Shown: positions 1 to 8,805, numbered from the stretch's first letter. The stretch: DNA of 36,913 bases from Ilumatobacteraceae bacterium (GCA_023257035.1 JALRDI010000103.1:1-36913); one strand, 5' to 3'. Numbers and translations are program-made. Notes: generated from the sequence alone by a model not told the origin.

Positions 1-295
1 CATTCTGTGCTACGAGCGTGGTGGTGTGAGCCAGGTGTCGAGAGAGCGCGGATCGGGCTGCTTCGGGGCTTTTCACCCATCTATACCCGGAGCCGAACGG
101 TGGAGCTTTTGAGGATGAACGCCCATAATTATCGTTATGTAAAGTAAATCTGAAACCGACCAAAATGGGTCTTCCCTCTCAAACCGTTGTGCCGCAACGT
201 CTTCCTGAGGAACAACTCCCCGGCCGCACACATTCTGTTTCAGAAATGTTTGCGACCTGCCGATAAATCTCCTGCACCCGTTCAGGAGATCAACA
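1..295. other. Upstream region without a recognised gene
   Basis: This 295-nt stretch lies before the M23 peptidase. A plus-strand frame is open from base 1 to a TAA at 145-147 (about 48 codons). It could be the end of a gene that starts outside the window, but its translation resembles nothing I recognise. The AT-rich part around 124-150 may hold the peptidase promoter; I could not fix a convincing -35/-10 pair. The last 30 nt contain the hairpin listed separately. Low confidence overall. Confidence 0.3.
267..290 (+). promoter_or_regulatory. Hairpin sequestering the Shine-Dalgarno of the M23 peptidase
   Basis: ATCTCCTG at 267-274 is perfectly complementary to CAGGAGAT at 283-290, with an 8-nt loop between them. 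The 3' arm contains the AGGAG ribosome-binding site, which sits 7 nt before the ATG at 296. If the stem forms, the Shine-Dalgarno is fully paired. This would suit translational control by temperature, a ligand, or a protein. The base pairing is seen directly; the regulatory role is inferred. Confidence 0.5.
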
Positions 296-2149
296 ATGAA
301 AGTTTCACTTCGCAAGCGCCTCCCCCGGCGCCTCAGTTACAAGATCATCGCAGCAGGTTTGGTTGTCGCTCCCCTGCTTACAGCTACTGGTTCAGTTCAG
401 GCATCGTCTGTGTCGATTACGGCCTTACAGGGTCTGACCACCGGCTCGACTGGCGATTCCGTCAAGGCGCTCCAAGAAGCACTTATCGCTAAAGGAATCA
501 ACGTCGTTGGTGGCGCCGACGGTCGATTTGGTCCCAAGACCCTCGCAGCAGTCAACGAATTCCAGCGTTCTGTTGGCCTTGAGGTAACGAACGTCGTCGA
601 TGAGGCTACGGCGATTGCCGTCGGCACCACGGTTTCAGCGTTGACAGGTCTGGCCTTTGGCTCAAAGGGCAATTCGGTTGTCAGACTCCAAGAAGCCCTT
701 ATTTCAGCGGGATATGCCCCCAGGGGTGGCGCGGACGGTTATTTTGGTCCTGCAACTGAAGCCTCGCTGAGGGCCTTTCAAGCCGCTGCAGGTCTCTCTG
801 TTACGGGTATTGCTGATGAAGTGACTGTTGCTCGGTTGAGCGCCAGTCCAGGTAACTCTGACCCTGTGGAGGCGTCGGAAACCGAGACTCCTTCAGAAAC
901 CCCGACTCTCGCACCTGAAATTGCAGAGTTGGTGGGCGTCAAGTTCGGTTCTACCGGGTCTGCTGCCAAGGCTGTCCAACAGCTTCTCATCGATGCCGGA
1001 ATCACCGTTCGTGGCGGTGCCGACGGTGTTTTCGGTCCTGTGAGCGAAGCAGCTCTGAAGAGCTATCAGTCCGCTCGCGGTATTTCTGCATCTGGCGTTG
1101 CAGATGAAGTCACGCTTTTGTCGCTAACCGCTTCTTCATCGAATACCAACGAGTCTGCTGTTGCAGTGCCCGAAGATTTCGCCCAGCTGGTCGGTCTCCG
1201 CCCGGGTGCACTGGGTGGCTCTGTTGCGGCACTGCAACGGCGCCTTCTTGATCTCGGCGTGACGGTGCGTGGTGGTGCCGACGGTATCTTCGGTCCAGCT
1301 ACCGCTACTGCGCTCAAGGCGTTCCAGGAGAGCCGTCAACTCGAAGTAACTGGAATTGTCGATGATGCAACTGCTGTCGCTCTTTCTCAGACCGCTACTG
1401 CTGATGCAGATGGCCATTCACACGATGAAGATCAAGAAGAGAATGCAGGAACGACCCAGGGTTTTGGTGTCTACGGTGAAACAAGTGATCGAGTCGCTGC
1501 ACTTCAGAACGCCCTTATGAGTGCTGGGATCACTGTTCGGGGAGGTGCTGATGGCGTGTTCGGTTCAGCTACCTCGGCAGCCGTCATGTCGTTCCAACGT
1601 CGTGAGTCTCTCCAGGTGACGGGAGTTGTCAATATCGCAACTGCTGAGAAGCTTGGTCTCGCCTCATCCGCAGCGCCGTCCGACTCCCCCGTTGCCGCAG
1701 TTTCTCTTGGTGCGTTCCCAGTTCAAGGTATGTGCGGATTTTCCGATACTTGGCACGCAGCTCGCTCGGGAGGTCGTCTCCATCTGGGTGTCGACATCAT
1801 TGCTGCGGAAGGCAAACTTCTCTACGCAGTTGCTGACGGAACCATCACAAAGACGTACATCGATCGTCCAGGCTCTCTGGCTGGAAACGGAATCCGTCTC
1901 ACCATGGACGACGGCACGTACTTCTTCTACGCCCACCTTTCAGCATTTGCCGATGGAATTGAAGTGGGAACCGAAGTGGTTGCAGGTCAGGTCATTGGAT
2001 ACGTCGGGAACACCGGAAACTCTGGTACGCCACATCTCCACTTCGAGATCCACCCAGATGGTGGAGCGGCAGTAAATCCGTATCCAATCGTGAAAGCCAT
2101 CGATGGTTGTGCCGTAACAGACCCGGTTGCCGTTACGGCAAACAACTGA
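296..2149 (+). CDS. Secreted M23-family peptidoglycan endopeptidase with five peptidoglycan-binding repeats
   Basis: This 617-residue protein starts with a basic N-terminus and hydrophobic stretch ending near VQA-S (residues 1-37), a likely signal peptide. Five PF01471-type peptidoglycan-binding repeats follow. Each carries an ADGxFGxxT-like motif, centred near residues 75, 147, 243, 329 and 419, and they are joined by Ser/Thr/Glu-rich linkers. The C-terminal LytM/M23 domain has the zinc motifs H496-x3-D500 and H580-x-H582. Known M23 enzymes cut peptide cross-links in peptidoglycan; here the repeats should anchor the enzyme to the wall. The ATG follows an AGGAG at good spacing, but that site is buried in a hairpin. 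The 3' end of the gene carries a strong inverted repeat. Family assignment is secure; the exact bond cut is not shown. Confidence 0.93.
   Translation: MKVSLRKRLPRRLSYKIIAAGLVVAPLLTATGSVQASSVSITALQGLTTGSTGDSVKALQEALIAKGINVVGGADGRFGPKTLAAVNEFQRSVGLEVTNVVDEATAIAVGTTVSALTGLAFGSKGNSVVRLQEALISAGYAPRGGADGYFGPATEASLRAFQAAAGLSVTGIADEVTVARLSASPGNSDPVEASETETPSETPTLAPEIAELVGVKFGSTGSAAKAVQQLLIDAGITVRGGADGVFGPVSEAALKSYQSARGISASGVADEVTLLSLTASSSNTNESAVAVPEDFAQLVGLRPGALGGSVAALQRRLLDLGVTVRGGADGIFGPATATALKAFQESRQLEVTGIVDDATAVALSQTATADADGHSHDEDQEENAGTTQGFGVYGETSDRVAALQNALMSAGITVRGGADGVFGSATSAAVMSFQRRESLQVTGVVNIATAEKLGLASSAAPSDSPVAAVSLGAFPVQGMCGFSDTWHAARSGGRLHLGVDIIAAEGKLLYAVADGTITKTYIDRPGSLAGNGIRLTMDDGTYFFYAHLSAFADGIEVGTEVVAGQVIGYVGNTGNSGTPHLHFEIHPDGGAAVNPYPIVKAIDGCAVTDPVAVTANN
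2106..2146 (+). terminator. Inverted repeat in the 3' end of the peptidase gene, possible terminator
   Basis: GCCGTAAC (2111-2118) pairs with GTTACGGC (2132-2139). The stem extends outward as GTTGT (2106-2110) with ACAAC (2142-2146) across a 2-nt AA bulge. The hairpin lies inside the last coding triplets and ends immediately before the TGA at 2147-2149. There is no T-tract, so it may slow or protect transcripts rather than act as a classical intrinsic terminator. Confidence 0.45.
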
Positions 2150-2177
2150 TCTGCGCACTACGAGCACCAGCGTCGCC

Positions 2178-2183
2178 TAGCCT
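2178..2183 (+). promoter_or_regulatory. -10 box TAGCCT of a leaderless promoter
   Basis: TAGCCT lies 6 nt before the GTG at 2190, and no Shine-Dalgarno is visible. The arrangement matches many other starts in this window, so the transcript probably begins at or next to the start codon. Confidence 0.5.
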
Positions 2184-2189
2184 GACACC

Positions 2190-2948
2190 GTGCCTGCCGT
2201 CGTCGACTATCAGCTCACCTCAGGGCATGCAGATTGGCCTCGCCTTCGAGACTCGGCCCAATGGGCCGAAGCCCAAGGATTTGGTGCGATCTGGGTGGTT
2301 GACCATCTTGCTGGACGGTCGATGGGTGGTGAACAGGCATACGAGGCATTTACATGGCTTGGCGCCATGGCTGCGTCAACTACACGCATCGAGTTGGGGT
2401 CACTAGTCACCAACGTCTGGAACCGAAGCGTCGGTACTGCAATCGTCGCAGCTGCAACGGTGGCAGAGATATCACAGCGTCGATTCTGGTTCGGCATAGG
2501 TGCTGGCACCTCTCCGAACAGCTCGTTCGCATGGGAACAAAACGTGGTCAACGCCGACATTGAGCCGAGCATGGTGCGCCGCCAGGAACGTGTTGAGCAC
2601 CTTCTCGACCTCAGCAAAAAGATGTGGGCGACCTCGCCTGAGGAGTTCCCAACCTTCTTGCAGCCGAATCACACTCCCTGCAGGGTGGTTGGAGTGAACA
2701 GCATTCGGCTCTCAACTATTGCGGCAACAAAAGCTGACGGAATCAATGTTGCCTGGAATCATCCTCGTCGAGACGAGTTTCTTGCTGCCTGCCGGGAAGC
2801 CCAACCCTCCACAGAATTCCAATGGACGACATTTCTTCCCTACGATCCTGACTTGCTCGAACCAGAGCATCCAACGAGACTCGAGATGTCTGATCGTGGA
2901 ATAACCCGGGTCATCCTGCTTGAGTCTGGAGTACCCCACGTTTCCTGA
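2190..2948 (+). CDS. LLM-class (luciferase-like) oxidoreductase
   Basis: This 252-residue protein belongs to the bacterial luciferase-like monooxygenase family, which uses FMN or coenzyme F420. Visible hallmarks are the early GFGAIWVVDHL strand-helix region (about residues 31-41), the TTRIELGSLVTN segment (about 64-75) and the RRFWFGIGAG glycine-rich motif (about 96-105). It is shorter than typical family members (about 280-350 residues), mostly through a reduced central region. The GTG start is chosen because a TAGCCT box lies 6 nt upstream and the family N-terminus fits. It stands alone between the peptidase and the glycine riboswitch. Substrate and cofactor cannot be told from sequence. 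Confidence 0.8.
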   Translation: MPAVVDYQLTSGHADWPRLRDSAQWAEAQGFGAIWVVDHLAGRSMGGEQAYEAFTWLGAMAASTTRIELGSLVTNVWNRSVGTAIVAAATVAEISQRRFWFGIGAGTSPNSSFAWEQNVVNADIEPSMVRRQERVEHLLDLSKKMWATSPEEFPTFLQPNHTPCRVVGVNSIRLSTIAATKADGINVAWNHPRRDEFLAACREAQPSTEFQWTTFLPYDPDLLEPEHPTRLEMSDRGITRVILLESGVPHVS

Positions 2949-2997
2949 CGTTCGGGCTACAGTTCGATATAGGCATAACTACATATCCGCTATAACG

Positions 2998-3175
2998 CCG
3001 TATCGGGAGAGTGGAGGTCGCAGGTCACTGCGAGAAGCCACGCCGAAGGAGCAACCTCCCCGGAATCTCTCAGGCAACCGGACCGATACGGAAAGCGGCG
3101 CTGGAAAGCAGTCTTAGGGCTCGCCCAAGGGGAAAATCGCGTAGGCGGTGAAACTCTCAGGCATCGATGACAGCG
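2998..3175 (+). ncRNA. Tandem glycine riboswitch (two aptamers)
   Basis: Aptamer 1 spans 2998-3091 and is closed by a perfect 9-bp P1 stem, CCGTATCGG (2998-3006) with CCGATACGG (3083-3091). It contains the family core words CGGGAGAG, CGCCGAAGGAGCAA and CTCTCAGGCA. Aptamer 2 spans about 3099-3175, closed by CGCTG with CAGCG. It contains CTGGAAAG, CGCCCAAGGGGAAAA, CTCTCAGGCA and a GACAGCGGGG end. A short linker joins them. This is the classical cooperative layout that senses glycine and turns on glycine cleavage genes; gcvP starts 26 nt downstream. AT-rich sequence at about 2966-2996 should hold the promoter. Confidence 0.93.
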
Positions 3176-3201
3176 GGGGCTCAATCACCAGAGGAGTACC
3201 C

Positions 3202-6042
3202 GTGTCTGTTCCGAAAACAGCAACGTCAGCGAAATTTGAGTCACGCCACATCGGACCACAGGGCGTAGACGTCGATGTGATGTTGAAACGTGTCGGTGCG
3301 TCTTCGCTCGAGGATCTCATCGATGAGATCGTTCCGTCTGCGATCAGGCAACAGGAGTCCTTACGCCTTCCACCAGTGTTGAGCGAGACGGAAGCACTAG
3401 CCGAAATACGTCATATTGCGAACAAGAACGTAACAATGACGTCACTCATTGGAATGGGTTACACCGGCACGGTGATGCCACCAGTGATTCGTCGAAATGT
3501 GCTCGAAAACCCGGCCTGGTACACGGCGTACACGCCGTATCAGCCAGAAATCAGTCAGGGACGGCTAGAGGCGCTCCTGAACTACCAAACGATGGTGAGC
3601 GAGTTGACAGGGCTGCCTGTAGCGAATGCCTCGCTACTTGACGAAGCCACTGCCGCTGCAGAGGCCATGACAATTTGTCGCAGGGCAACAAAACTCGGAG
3701 ACACATTTTTTGTGCATCACGATGTTCACCCGCAGATTCTGTCGGTGCTGCGAACGAGAGCTGAGCCGATCGGGGTCAATGTGGTGGTGGGTGATGATGA
3801 GGCACTCACAAGTGTCGAAGGAGTGTTTGGTGCCCTCTATTCATTCCCCTCCTCAACAGGTGGTGTGAGAGACCTCAGTTCACTCGCCGATGTCATCCAC
3901 GGCGTTGGCGCTCTGTTCGTCATGTCGATTGACCCGTTGGCAGCTGTATTACTCCGTTCTGCGGGATCGATGGGCGCCGACATTGCAATCGGAAGTGCGC
4001 AACGTTTTGGAGTGCCGATGGGTGGGGGTGGCCCACACGCGGCATTTATGGCGGTCACAGAGAACCTTGCGCGATCGATTCCTGGACGAGTTGTCGGTGT
4101 GAGCGTTGACGACGCTGGTCGCCCAGCGCTTCGACTTGCATTGCAGACGCGTGAGCAACACATTCGACGTGAACGAGCAACATCAAATATCTGTACTGCG
4201 CAGGTCCTGCTCGCAAATATCTCTGGCTTGTATGCCTGTTGGCACGGCCCAGATGGCCTTCGCCAGATTGCGCAACGCGTCGCCCAGCAAGCTCTTCAAA
4301 TCTCAATGGCGCTCAACGAGGCTGGATTCTCGATCCGGCACGAGGAATTCTTTGACACCGTTTGCGTCGAGAATGTGGACGCGGACGAACGGCTGAGTGC
4401 GGCTCAAAAATTGAATATCAACCTGCGAAAGGTTGATGCATCAACTGTTGCAATGACCTTCGATGAAACAACTGAACCCGGAGTGCTCGAGCGGCTCCTA
4501 GAAAGTTTTGGGGTTGAGCCTGGAGTACTCCCAGCCGTGGATGAGATTTTGTATGGAGGGTCTGTTGCTCGAAGTGGATCTCTCATGCCACAAGAGGTCT
4601 TCCATCGCTACCACAGCGAGCACGAGATGCTTCGCTATTTGCGCCGACTCAGCGATAAGGATCTTGCCCTCGACCGGACGATTATTCCGCTCGGCTCATG
4701 CACGATGAAGCTCAACGCCACAACCGAAATGGAACCAATTTCGTGGTCGGAGTTTGGAGACATCCACCCCTACGCCCCTGACGAACAGTTGGCCGGGTAC
4801 AGCGAACTCGTTGCCGAGCTAGAACAGATGCTTGCCGAAATCACAGGATATGACGCAGTAAGTCTTCAGCCGAATGCGGGAAGCCAAGGAGAATTTGCTG
4901 GTCTCTTAGCGATACGGGCGTATCACCGCAGTCGCGGTGACCTCGACCGTGACGTGTGCTTGATCCCATCGAGTGCTCACGGAACCAATGCGGCGAGCGC
5001 AGTCATGGCAGGAATGCGAGTTGTTGTTGTGGCGTGCAACGAACGAGGCGATGTCGATGTAGAAGATCTTGATCGACTCATTACCGAGCACGGCGAGCGC
5101 GTCGCTGCGATCATGATCACCTACCCATCGACACATGGAGTGTTCGAGACCACCGTAACGGACATTTGTGAGCGGTTGCACGCAGTCGGTGGTCAGGTTT
5201 ACGTAGATGGCGCAAACCTCAATGCTCTCGTTGGGCTTGCTCAACCTGGCGTCTTCGGTGCAGATGTCAGCCACCTGAATCTGCACAAAACCTTCTGTAT
5301 CCCCCATGGTGGAGGCGGCCCAGGTGTCGGTCCGGTTGCCGTTCGGTCGCATTTAGCTGAATTCTTGCCAAGTGATCCTGTTGCACCAACTGGCCCAGTT
5401 GGTCCCGTTAGCGCAGCTCGCTATGGATCGGCGGGCATCCTGCCGATCCCATGGGTGTATGCCCGATTGATGGGTGCAGAAGGCCTCAAACACGCGACGA
5501 TGATGGCGATTCTCGCAGCCAACTATGTCGCAGCCCGTTTGTCGGCGCACTTTCCGATTTTGTACACCGATACGAATGGGCACGTCGCTCACGAATGCAT
5601 TCTTGACATTCGTCCTCTTACTAAATCGACTGGTGTGACCGTGGACGACATCGCGAAGCGACTCATGGACCACGGTATCCACGCGCCAACGATGTCGTTC
5701 CCAGTTGCAGGGACGCTGATGGTTGAACCAACAGAAAGCGAATCGCTGGCCGAGATCGATCGCTTTTGTGATGCGATGATTTCGATACGTGGCGAAATTG
5801 ATCGAGTTGCCGACGGTGAATGGGCAGTGGAGGAAAGTCCGCTTCGGAATGCGCCGCATACGGCTGAGGAACTCATCGGTCCATGGGACCGGTTGTATTC
5901 GCGGGAATTAGGGGCGTATCCCCTGCCGGAACTTCGCCAGAACAAATACTTTGCACCTGTCGGGCGGATCGATGCAGCCTCCGGCGATCGAAATCTGATT
6001 TGTACTTGTGAGCCGCTCGAGGTGTACGCCAGCCAGACCTGA
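3202..6042 (+). CDS. gcvP: Glycine dehydrogenase (decarboxylating), P-protein of the glycine cleavage system
   Basis: The 946-residue protein is the full-length single-chain P-protein, which decarboxylates glycine using PLP and passes aminomethyl to the lipoyl arm of GcvH. The N-terminal half keeps RHIGP near the start, the [19 protein letters not shown] segment and [13 protein letters not shown]. The C-terminal half keeps GSCTMKLNA, the PNAGSQGE motif, [10 protein letters not shown] and the PLP-binding lysine K696 in [17 protein letters not shown] place the start at GTG 3202 because GAGGAG lies 5 nt before it and because an upstream in-frame ATG at 3148 falls inside the riboswitch. The riboswitch directly precedes the gene. 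gcvT and gcvH lie nearby on the opposite strand under different control. Confidence 0.97.
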   Translation: MSVPKTATSAKFESRHIGPQGVDVDVMLKRVGASSLEDLIDEIVPSAIRQQESLRLPPVLSETEALAEIRHIANKNVTMTSLIGMGYTGTVMPPVIRRNVLENPAWYTAYTPYQPEISQGRLEALLNYQTMVSELTGLPVANASLLDEATAAAEAMTICRRATKLGDTFFVHHDVHPQILSVLRTRAEPIGVNVVVGDDEALTSVEGVFGALYSFPSSTGGVRDLSSLADVIHGVGALFVMSIDPLAAVLLRSAGSMGADIAIGSAQRFGVPMGGGGPHAAFMAVTENLARSIPGRVVGVSVDDAGRPALRLALQTREQHIRRERATSNICTAQVLLANISGLYACWHGPDGLRQIAQRVAQQALQISMALNEAGFSIRHEEFFDTVCVENVDADERLSAAQKLNINLRKVDASTVAMTFDETTEPGVLERLLESFGVEPGVLPAVDEILYGGSVARSGSLMPQEVFHRYHSEHEMLRYLRRLSDKDLALDRTIIPLGSCTMKLNATTEMEPISWSEFGDIHPYAPDEQLAGYSELVAELEQMLAEITGYDAVSLQPNAGSQGEFAGLLAIRAYHRSRGDLDRDVCLIPSSAHGTNAASAVMAGMRVVVVACNERGDVDVEDLDRLITEHGERVAAIMITYPSTHGVFETTVTDICERLHAVGGQVYVDGANLNALVGLAQPGVFGADVSHLNLHKTFCIPHGGGGPGVGPVAVRSHLAEFLPSDPVAPTGPVGPVSAARYGSAGILPIPWVYARLMGAEGLKHATMMAILAANYVAARLSAHFPILYTDTNGHVAHECILDIRPLTKSTGVTVDDIAKRLMDHGIHAPTMSFPVAGTLMVEPTESESLAEIDRFCDAMISIRGEIDRVADGEWAVEESPLRNAPHTAEELIGPWDRLYSRELGAYPLPELRQNKYFAPVGRIDAASGDRNLICTCEPLEVYASQT

Positions 6043-6044
6043 AC

Positions 6045-6050
6045 TAGCGT
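6045..6050 (+). promoter_or_regulatory. -10 box TAGCGT of a leaderless promoter
   Basis: TAGCGT begins 3 nt after the gcvP stop codon and lies 7 nt before the ATG at 6058. No Shine-Dalgarno is present. Confidence 0.45.
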
Positions 6051-6057
6051 CTCGAGT

Positions 6058-6696
6058 ATGGCGACAAAACCGGACCGTACGGAATTCATCTCCGAAGTTG
6101 TGAACTTACTTGCGGGCCCCGTATCCGCAGGTATGAAGAAAGCTGGAGAAGCAAACCAGCGACGGATGGAACTACAGGAACATCTCGAACAGATTGTCGA
6201 GGACGCTCGGCGTGCAGGTGACGTAGCCAGACGAATGGTTGCGTTACTCGATGAGATTGAGCAACCGCTGCGAGAAGCCGTCCCGCAGTTTGCCCGGGCG
6301 GCTCAGATGCTCGGCCAACTGCTTGACGAAGCTCCAGACGATGTAGCCGCACAAATGAAGTCGACGTGGTCATCGGTGAATTCGCTCGTTGATGGACTCG
6401 GTCCGTTATTGCTGCTTGCACAAGGTGCTGCTGGAATGCTTGGTGGCTCGGGAGTGAAAGCCTCTCCTGCAACGGCTGCGAAACCTCCAGCAACCAAAAA
6501 AACTGGAACAGCGACGGCGGCTTCTGCAAAGGTGTCGTCAGCAAAGAAGGCATCAAAGGCGACTAAGAAAGCAGGATCATCGAAAGCAGCTCCTTCAAAG
6601 AAAGCAGCACCTGCAAAGAAAGCAGCTGCGAAAAAGAGCGCGTCGTCAGGCTCTAAGAAGCCTGCGGCGGCGAAGAAAGCTGCAACAAAGAAGTAG
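6058..6696 (+). CDS. Helical protein with a histone-H1-like Lys/Ala-rich C-terminal tail
   Basis: This 212-residue protein has two parts. Residues 1 to about 135 form an amphipathic, charged helical region with a Gly/Leu-rich end (GLGPLLLLAQGAAGMLGG), suggesting coiled-coil or membrane-associated packing. Residues from about 140 to 212 are almost only Lys, Ala, Ser, Pro and Thr, with repeated KKA and PAKKAA units, like histone H1 or the tails of actinobacterial HU proteins. Such tails bind DNA or polyanions non-specifically. The N-terminal region is not an HU fold that I can recognise. Its own leaderless promoter follows gcvP. It ends 24 nt from the convergent gcvT. The function is unknown; a DNA-, RNA- or envelope-binding role is inferred from the tail only. 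Confidence 0.75.
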   Translation: MATKPDRTEFISEVVNLLAGPVSAGMKKAGEANQRRMELQEHLEQIVEDARRAGDVARRMVALLDEIEQPLREAVPQFARAAQMLGQLLDEAPDDVAAQMKSTWSSVNSLVDGLGPLLLLAQGAAGMLGGSGVKASPATAAKPPATKKTGTATAASAKVSSAKKASKATKKAGSSKAAPSKKAAPAKKAAAKKSASSGSKKPAAAKKAATKK

Positions 6697-6720
6697 ACAG
6701 CAGTCGCCTCGTATCAGCAC

Positions 6721-7755
6721 CTACACAAAGGGCATCGATACAATCGTCCCAGGTATTGCTGAACCTCGAACATCAATGTGTACCGGATCGCCGATCTTGA
6801 GATTTGGTGGGACGAAGCCCATTGCAATGCCGTGTTGCAATACCGGCGAGTAGTTGCCAGAGGTCACCACTCCGACCTCAATGTCGTCAGAAATAATTCG
6901 CGAGTCTGCTCGTGGTGGTCGACGACTCTCTGTCGAAATTCCGACAAGATGGCGGGCCACGCCCGCTTCTCTCTCAGCGATCAGTGCTGCTCGACCAACG
7001 AATTCAGTGTCGAAGGCGACGACCCACGCAAGCCCCGCCTGCAGAGGAGAGATTTCTCCACTGAGTTCATGACCATGTAGTGGCAGACCTGCCTCAAGTC
7101 GCAACGTGTCTCGAGCGCCTAGGCCGGCTGGAGTTGCGCCGGCCTCCGCAAGCGCGGCCCATAGTGATGGTGCCGCCGCATTCGATATCGAAATTTCAAT
7201 TCCTGCTTCGCCTGTGTATCCCGTTCCGGCAACAGTGCACGGGTGGCCGTTCCAAGTGACATCAGCGACACGGAACCGGGCAACCTCGCCAAAATCTGAA
7301 CACACCTCGGAGGCAATGCGTCTCGACTCTGGGCCTTGAACAGCGATCACTGCACGTTCCCTTGTGATGTCGTTGCCGCCGAGGGCATTTCGAACTGACG
7401 CGGTGTTCGACGCGTTTGGCATAACGTCGATCGTCCCGTCGGGGTGCCACCAAATAATGATGTCGTCGAGTACACCACCGGCTTCGTTGAGTAAGTGCGT
7501 GTATTGCGCTCGGCCAGGTTTGATCTTGTGAAGGTTGTTGGTGAGCGTGTTGTGAACACGCTCCGCTGCACCGCTATCGCTCAGTCGAACGGTTCCAAGA
7601 TGCGACACGTCAAACATTGCGCATGAATCTCGGCATGCAAGATGTTCGCTGATGGTGCCCGAGTACTCGAGCGGCATGTCCCATCCGCCGAACGGCGCCA
7701 AGCGAGCCGATGCCGCGACGTGCACCTCATGCAGAGGGGATGTGTTGTAACTCAG
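6721..7755 (-). CDS. gcvT: Aminomethyltransferase, T-protein of the glycine cleavage system
   Basis: GcvT releases ammonia from the aminomethyl-lipoyl arm of GcvH and makes 5,10-methylene-THF. Visible family motifs are FGGWDMPLEYSG, CAMFDVSHLGTVRL, GGVLDDIIIW, VQGPESRRI, GYTGEAGIEI and LRLEAGLPLHGHE. The conserved N-terminal TPLxxxH motif appears as TSPLHEVH only if reading starts upstream of the GTG at 7725. The only plausible start in frame before that motif and after the in-frame stop at 7768 is CTG at 7755, which overlaps the merR stop as CTGA. A GAGG lies about 10 nt upstream of it. If GTG 7725 is used instead, the protein has 334 rather than 344 residues. Translation is probably coupled to the preceding merR. 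Product certain, start unusual. Confidence 0.93.
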   Translation of the reverse strand: MSYNTSPLHEVHVAASARLAPFGGWDMPLEYSGTISEHLACRDSCAMFDVSHLGTVRLSDSGAAERVHNTLTNNLHKIKPGRAQYTHLLNEAGGVLDDIIIWWHPDGTIDVMPNASNTASVRNALGGNDITRERAVIAVQGPESRRIASEVCSDFGEVARFRVADVTWNGHPCTVAGTGYTGEAGIEISISNAAAPSLWAALAEAGATPAGLGARDTLRLEAGLPLHGHELSGEISPLQAGLAWVVAFDTEFVGRAALIAEREAGVARHLVGISTESRRPPRADSRIISDDIEVGVVTSGNYSPVLQHGIAMGFVPPNLKIGDPVHIDVRGSAIPGTIVSMPFV

Positions 7756-8204
7756 AGTGCGACTGCCTCAGGGTGCTCAAACCGAAGCGGGATGAGCTGG
7801 GCATCAACATCGTTCTTTACACCGGCAAGCGAAAGCACGTTGAGGACACCTTGGCCCTGCTTGACCACGTCGATGAGCTCGTCGCCTTGAGCAAGCACGA
7901 CGGTCTGACCGCTAATCACAAGGTGTGCGGAAGCGATGTCTGAAGTGACGTGCTTGCGAAGATAGTTAAACACTTCCCGCACTGATTCAAGCTTGATTCC
8001 GGCGTCGAGCAAGGTCTTAATAACGCGGAGTTCGAGTAGATCTTGGTAGCTGTATCGACGGCGCGAACCGCTCCCTGAAGCGTCGGTGAGCGATGGCCTA
8101 ATGAGGTCGGTACGAGCCCAGTAATCGAGCTGCCGATAGCTAATACCGACGACCTCCGCTGTCTGGCGGCCGCTAAAACCCTCTTGTAATGACGTGTCTG
8201 ACAT
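7752..8204 (-). CDS. MerR-family transcriptional regulator (Rv1830-like)
   Basis: The protein has about 150 residues with an N-terminal MerR winged helix-turn-helix: VGISYRQLDYWARTDLIRPSL followed by GSGSRRRYSYQDLLELRVIKTLLDAG. The C-terminal half (VSREVFNYLR-like helix, then IASAHLVISGQTVVLAQGDELIDVVKQGQGVLNVLSL) matches the Rv1830-type regulators linked to glycine cleavage loci in actinobacteria. It has no cysteine effector motif. I choose ATG 8204 because GGAGAGGGG lies upstream at workable spacing; a GTG at 8225 would add 7 residues. It is followed by gcvT through a CTGA overlap, which suggests the regulator and GcvT are made from one transcript. Confidence 0.88.
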   Translation of the reverse strand: MSDTSLQEGFSGRQTAEVVGISYRQLDYWARTDLIRPSLTDASGSGSRRRYSYQDLLELRVIKTLLDAGIKLESVREVFNYLRKHVTSDIASAHLVISGQTVVLAQGDELIDVVKQGQGVLNVLSLAGVKNDVDAQLIPLRFEHPEAVAL

Positions 8205-8313
8205 TGCTCGCCCCTCTCCCATCACAACTTCAACTCACACGGACGTAACTACTTCGATGTGAGGCGCCCACGCTATAGAGGTGGCATTGAGATGTCAACA
8301 GCCGGGGCGATGC

Positions 8314-8805
8314 TCAAGCGAGAAAGTCGTCTGGGTTTACGCTCTCAAGAAAGTCCTGAAACTCATCCAACAGCTCTTCATCTTTTTCTTCTGCTGAGGC
8401 TGGCTCTTCCTGCCCCGCAGAATCGAGTACTTCGTCAGTTGCGAAGATTGGAGCATCGGTGCGAATTGCAAGCGCACAAGCGTCCGACGGGCGACATGAC
8501 AACGAGGTATTTACGCCATCACTGTCGACCAGGGACAACTCTGCCATGAACACATGATCTCGAATCTCGGTGATGGTGACGCGATCGACGCGATGGTCAA
8601 GAACTTCAATCACGGAACTCAACAAGTCGTGCGTCAATGGTCTTGGAGGGTGGATGCCCTGCAGAGCTGCGTGAATAGAGGCCGCCTCCGGGCTTCCGAT
8701 CAAGATAGGAAGAAGACGACCACTCCCCTCGATCTCTTTCAACATCATCATGGGAGTGTTCGCGGGAAGATCTACCCGAACGCCAACAAGTTCCATCTGG
8801 TGCAC
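8314..8805 (-). CDS. Bifunctional nuclease family (DUF151) protein
   Basis: This 163-residue protein matches the DUF151 / bifunctional nuclease family (Rv1829-like). Typical segments are MELVGVRVDLPANTPMMMLK, LPILIGSPEAASIHAALQG, RPLTHDLLSSVIE, the DHVFMAELSLVDSDG strand pair and SCRPSDACALAIRTDAPIFA. The C-terminal acidic tail (from about residue 135) is poorly conserved. The GTG start at 8805 is supported by a TAGGGT box 6 nt upstream; ATG 8796 would remove 3 residues. Members from plants and Thermotoga have been linked to nuclease activity, but the role in actinobacteria is not settled. It sits between two merR genes, as in mycobacteria. Confidence 0.88.
   Translation of the reverse strand: MHQMELVGVRVDLPANTPMMMLKEIEGSGRLLPILIGSPEAASIHAALQGIHPPRPLTHDLLSSVIEVLDHRVDRVTITEIRDHVFMAELSLVDSDGVNTSLSCRPSDACALAIRTDAPIFATDEVLDSAGQEEPASAEEKDEELLDEFQDFLESVNPDDFLA

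Noticed and set aside
1-240. Possible cyclic-di-AMP riboswitch before the cell-wall hydrolase
   Set aside because: Such switches often precede wall hydrolases in actinobacteria, but I could not find the conserved core words on the plus strand.
3148-3201. In-frame ATG extension of gcvP
   Set aside because: It lies inside the second aptamer of the glycine riboswitch and lacks a ribosome-binding site; GTG 3202 follows GAGGAG at good spacing and fits the family N-terminus.
6015-6057. Two CTCGAG hexamers flanking the gcvP stop
   Set aside because: Each is a short self-palindrome; the match is too short to claim a regulatory repeat.
6480-6690. Low-complexity AAGAAAGC-type repeat as a DNA repeat element
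   Set aside because: It is the coding sequence of the Lys/Ala tail; the repetition follows codons and is explained by the protein.
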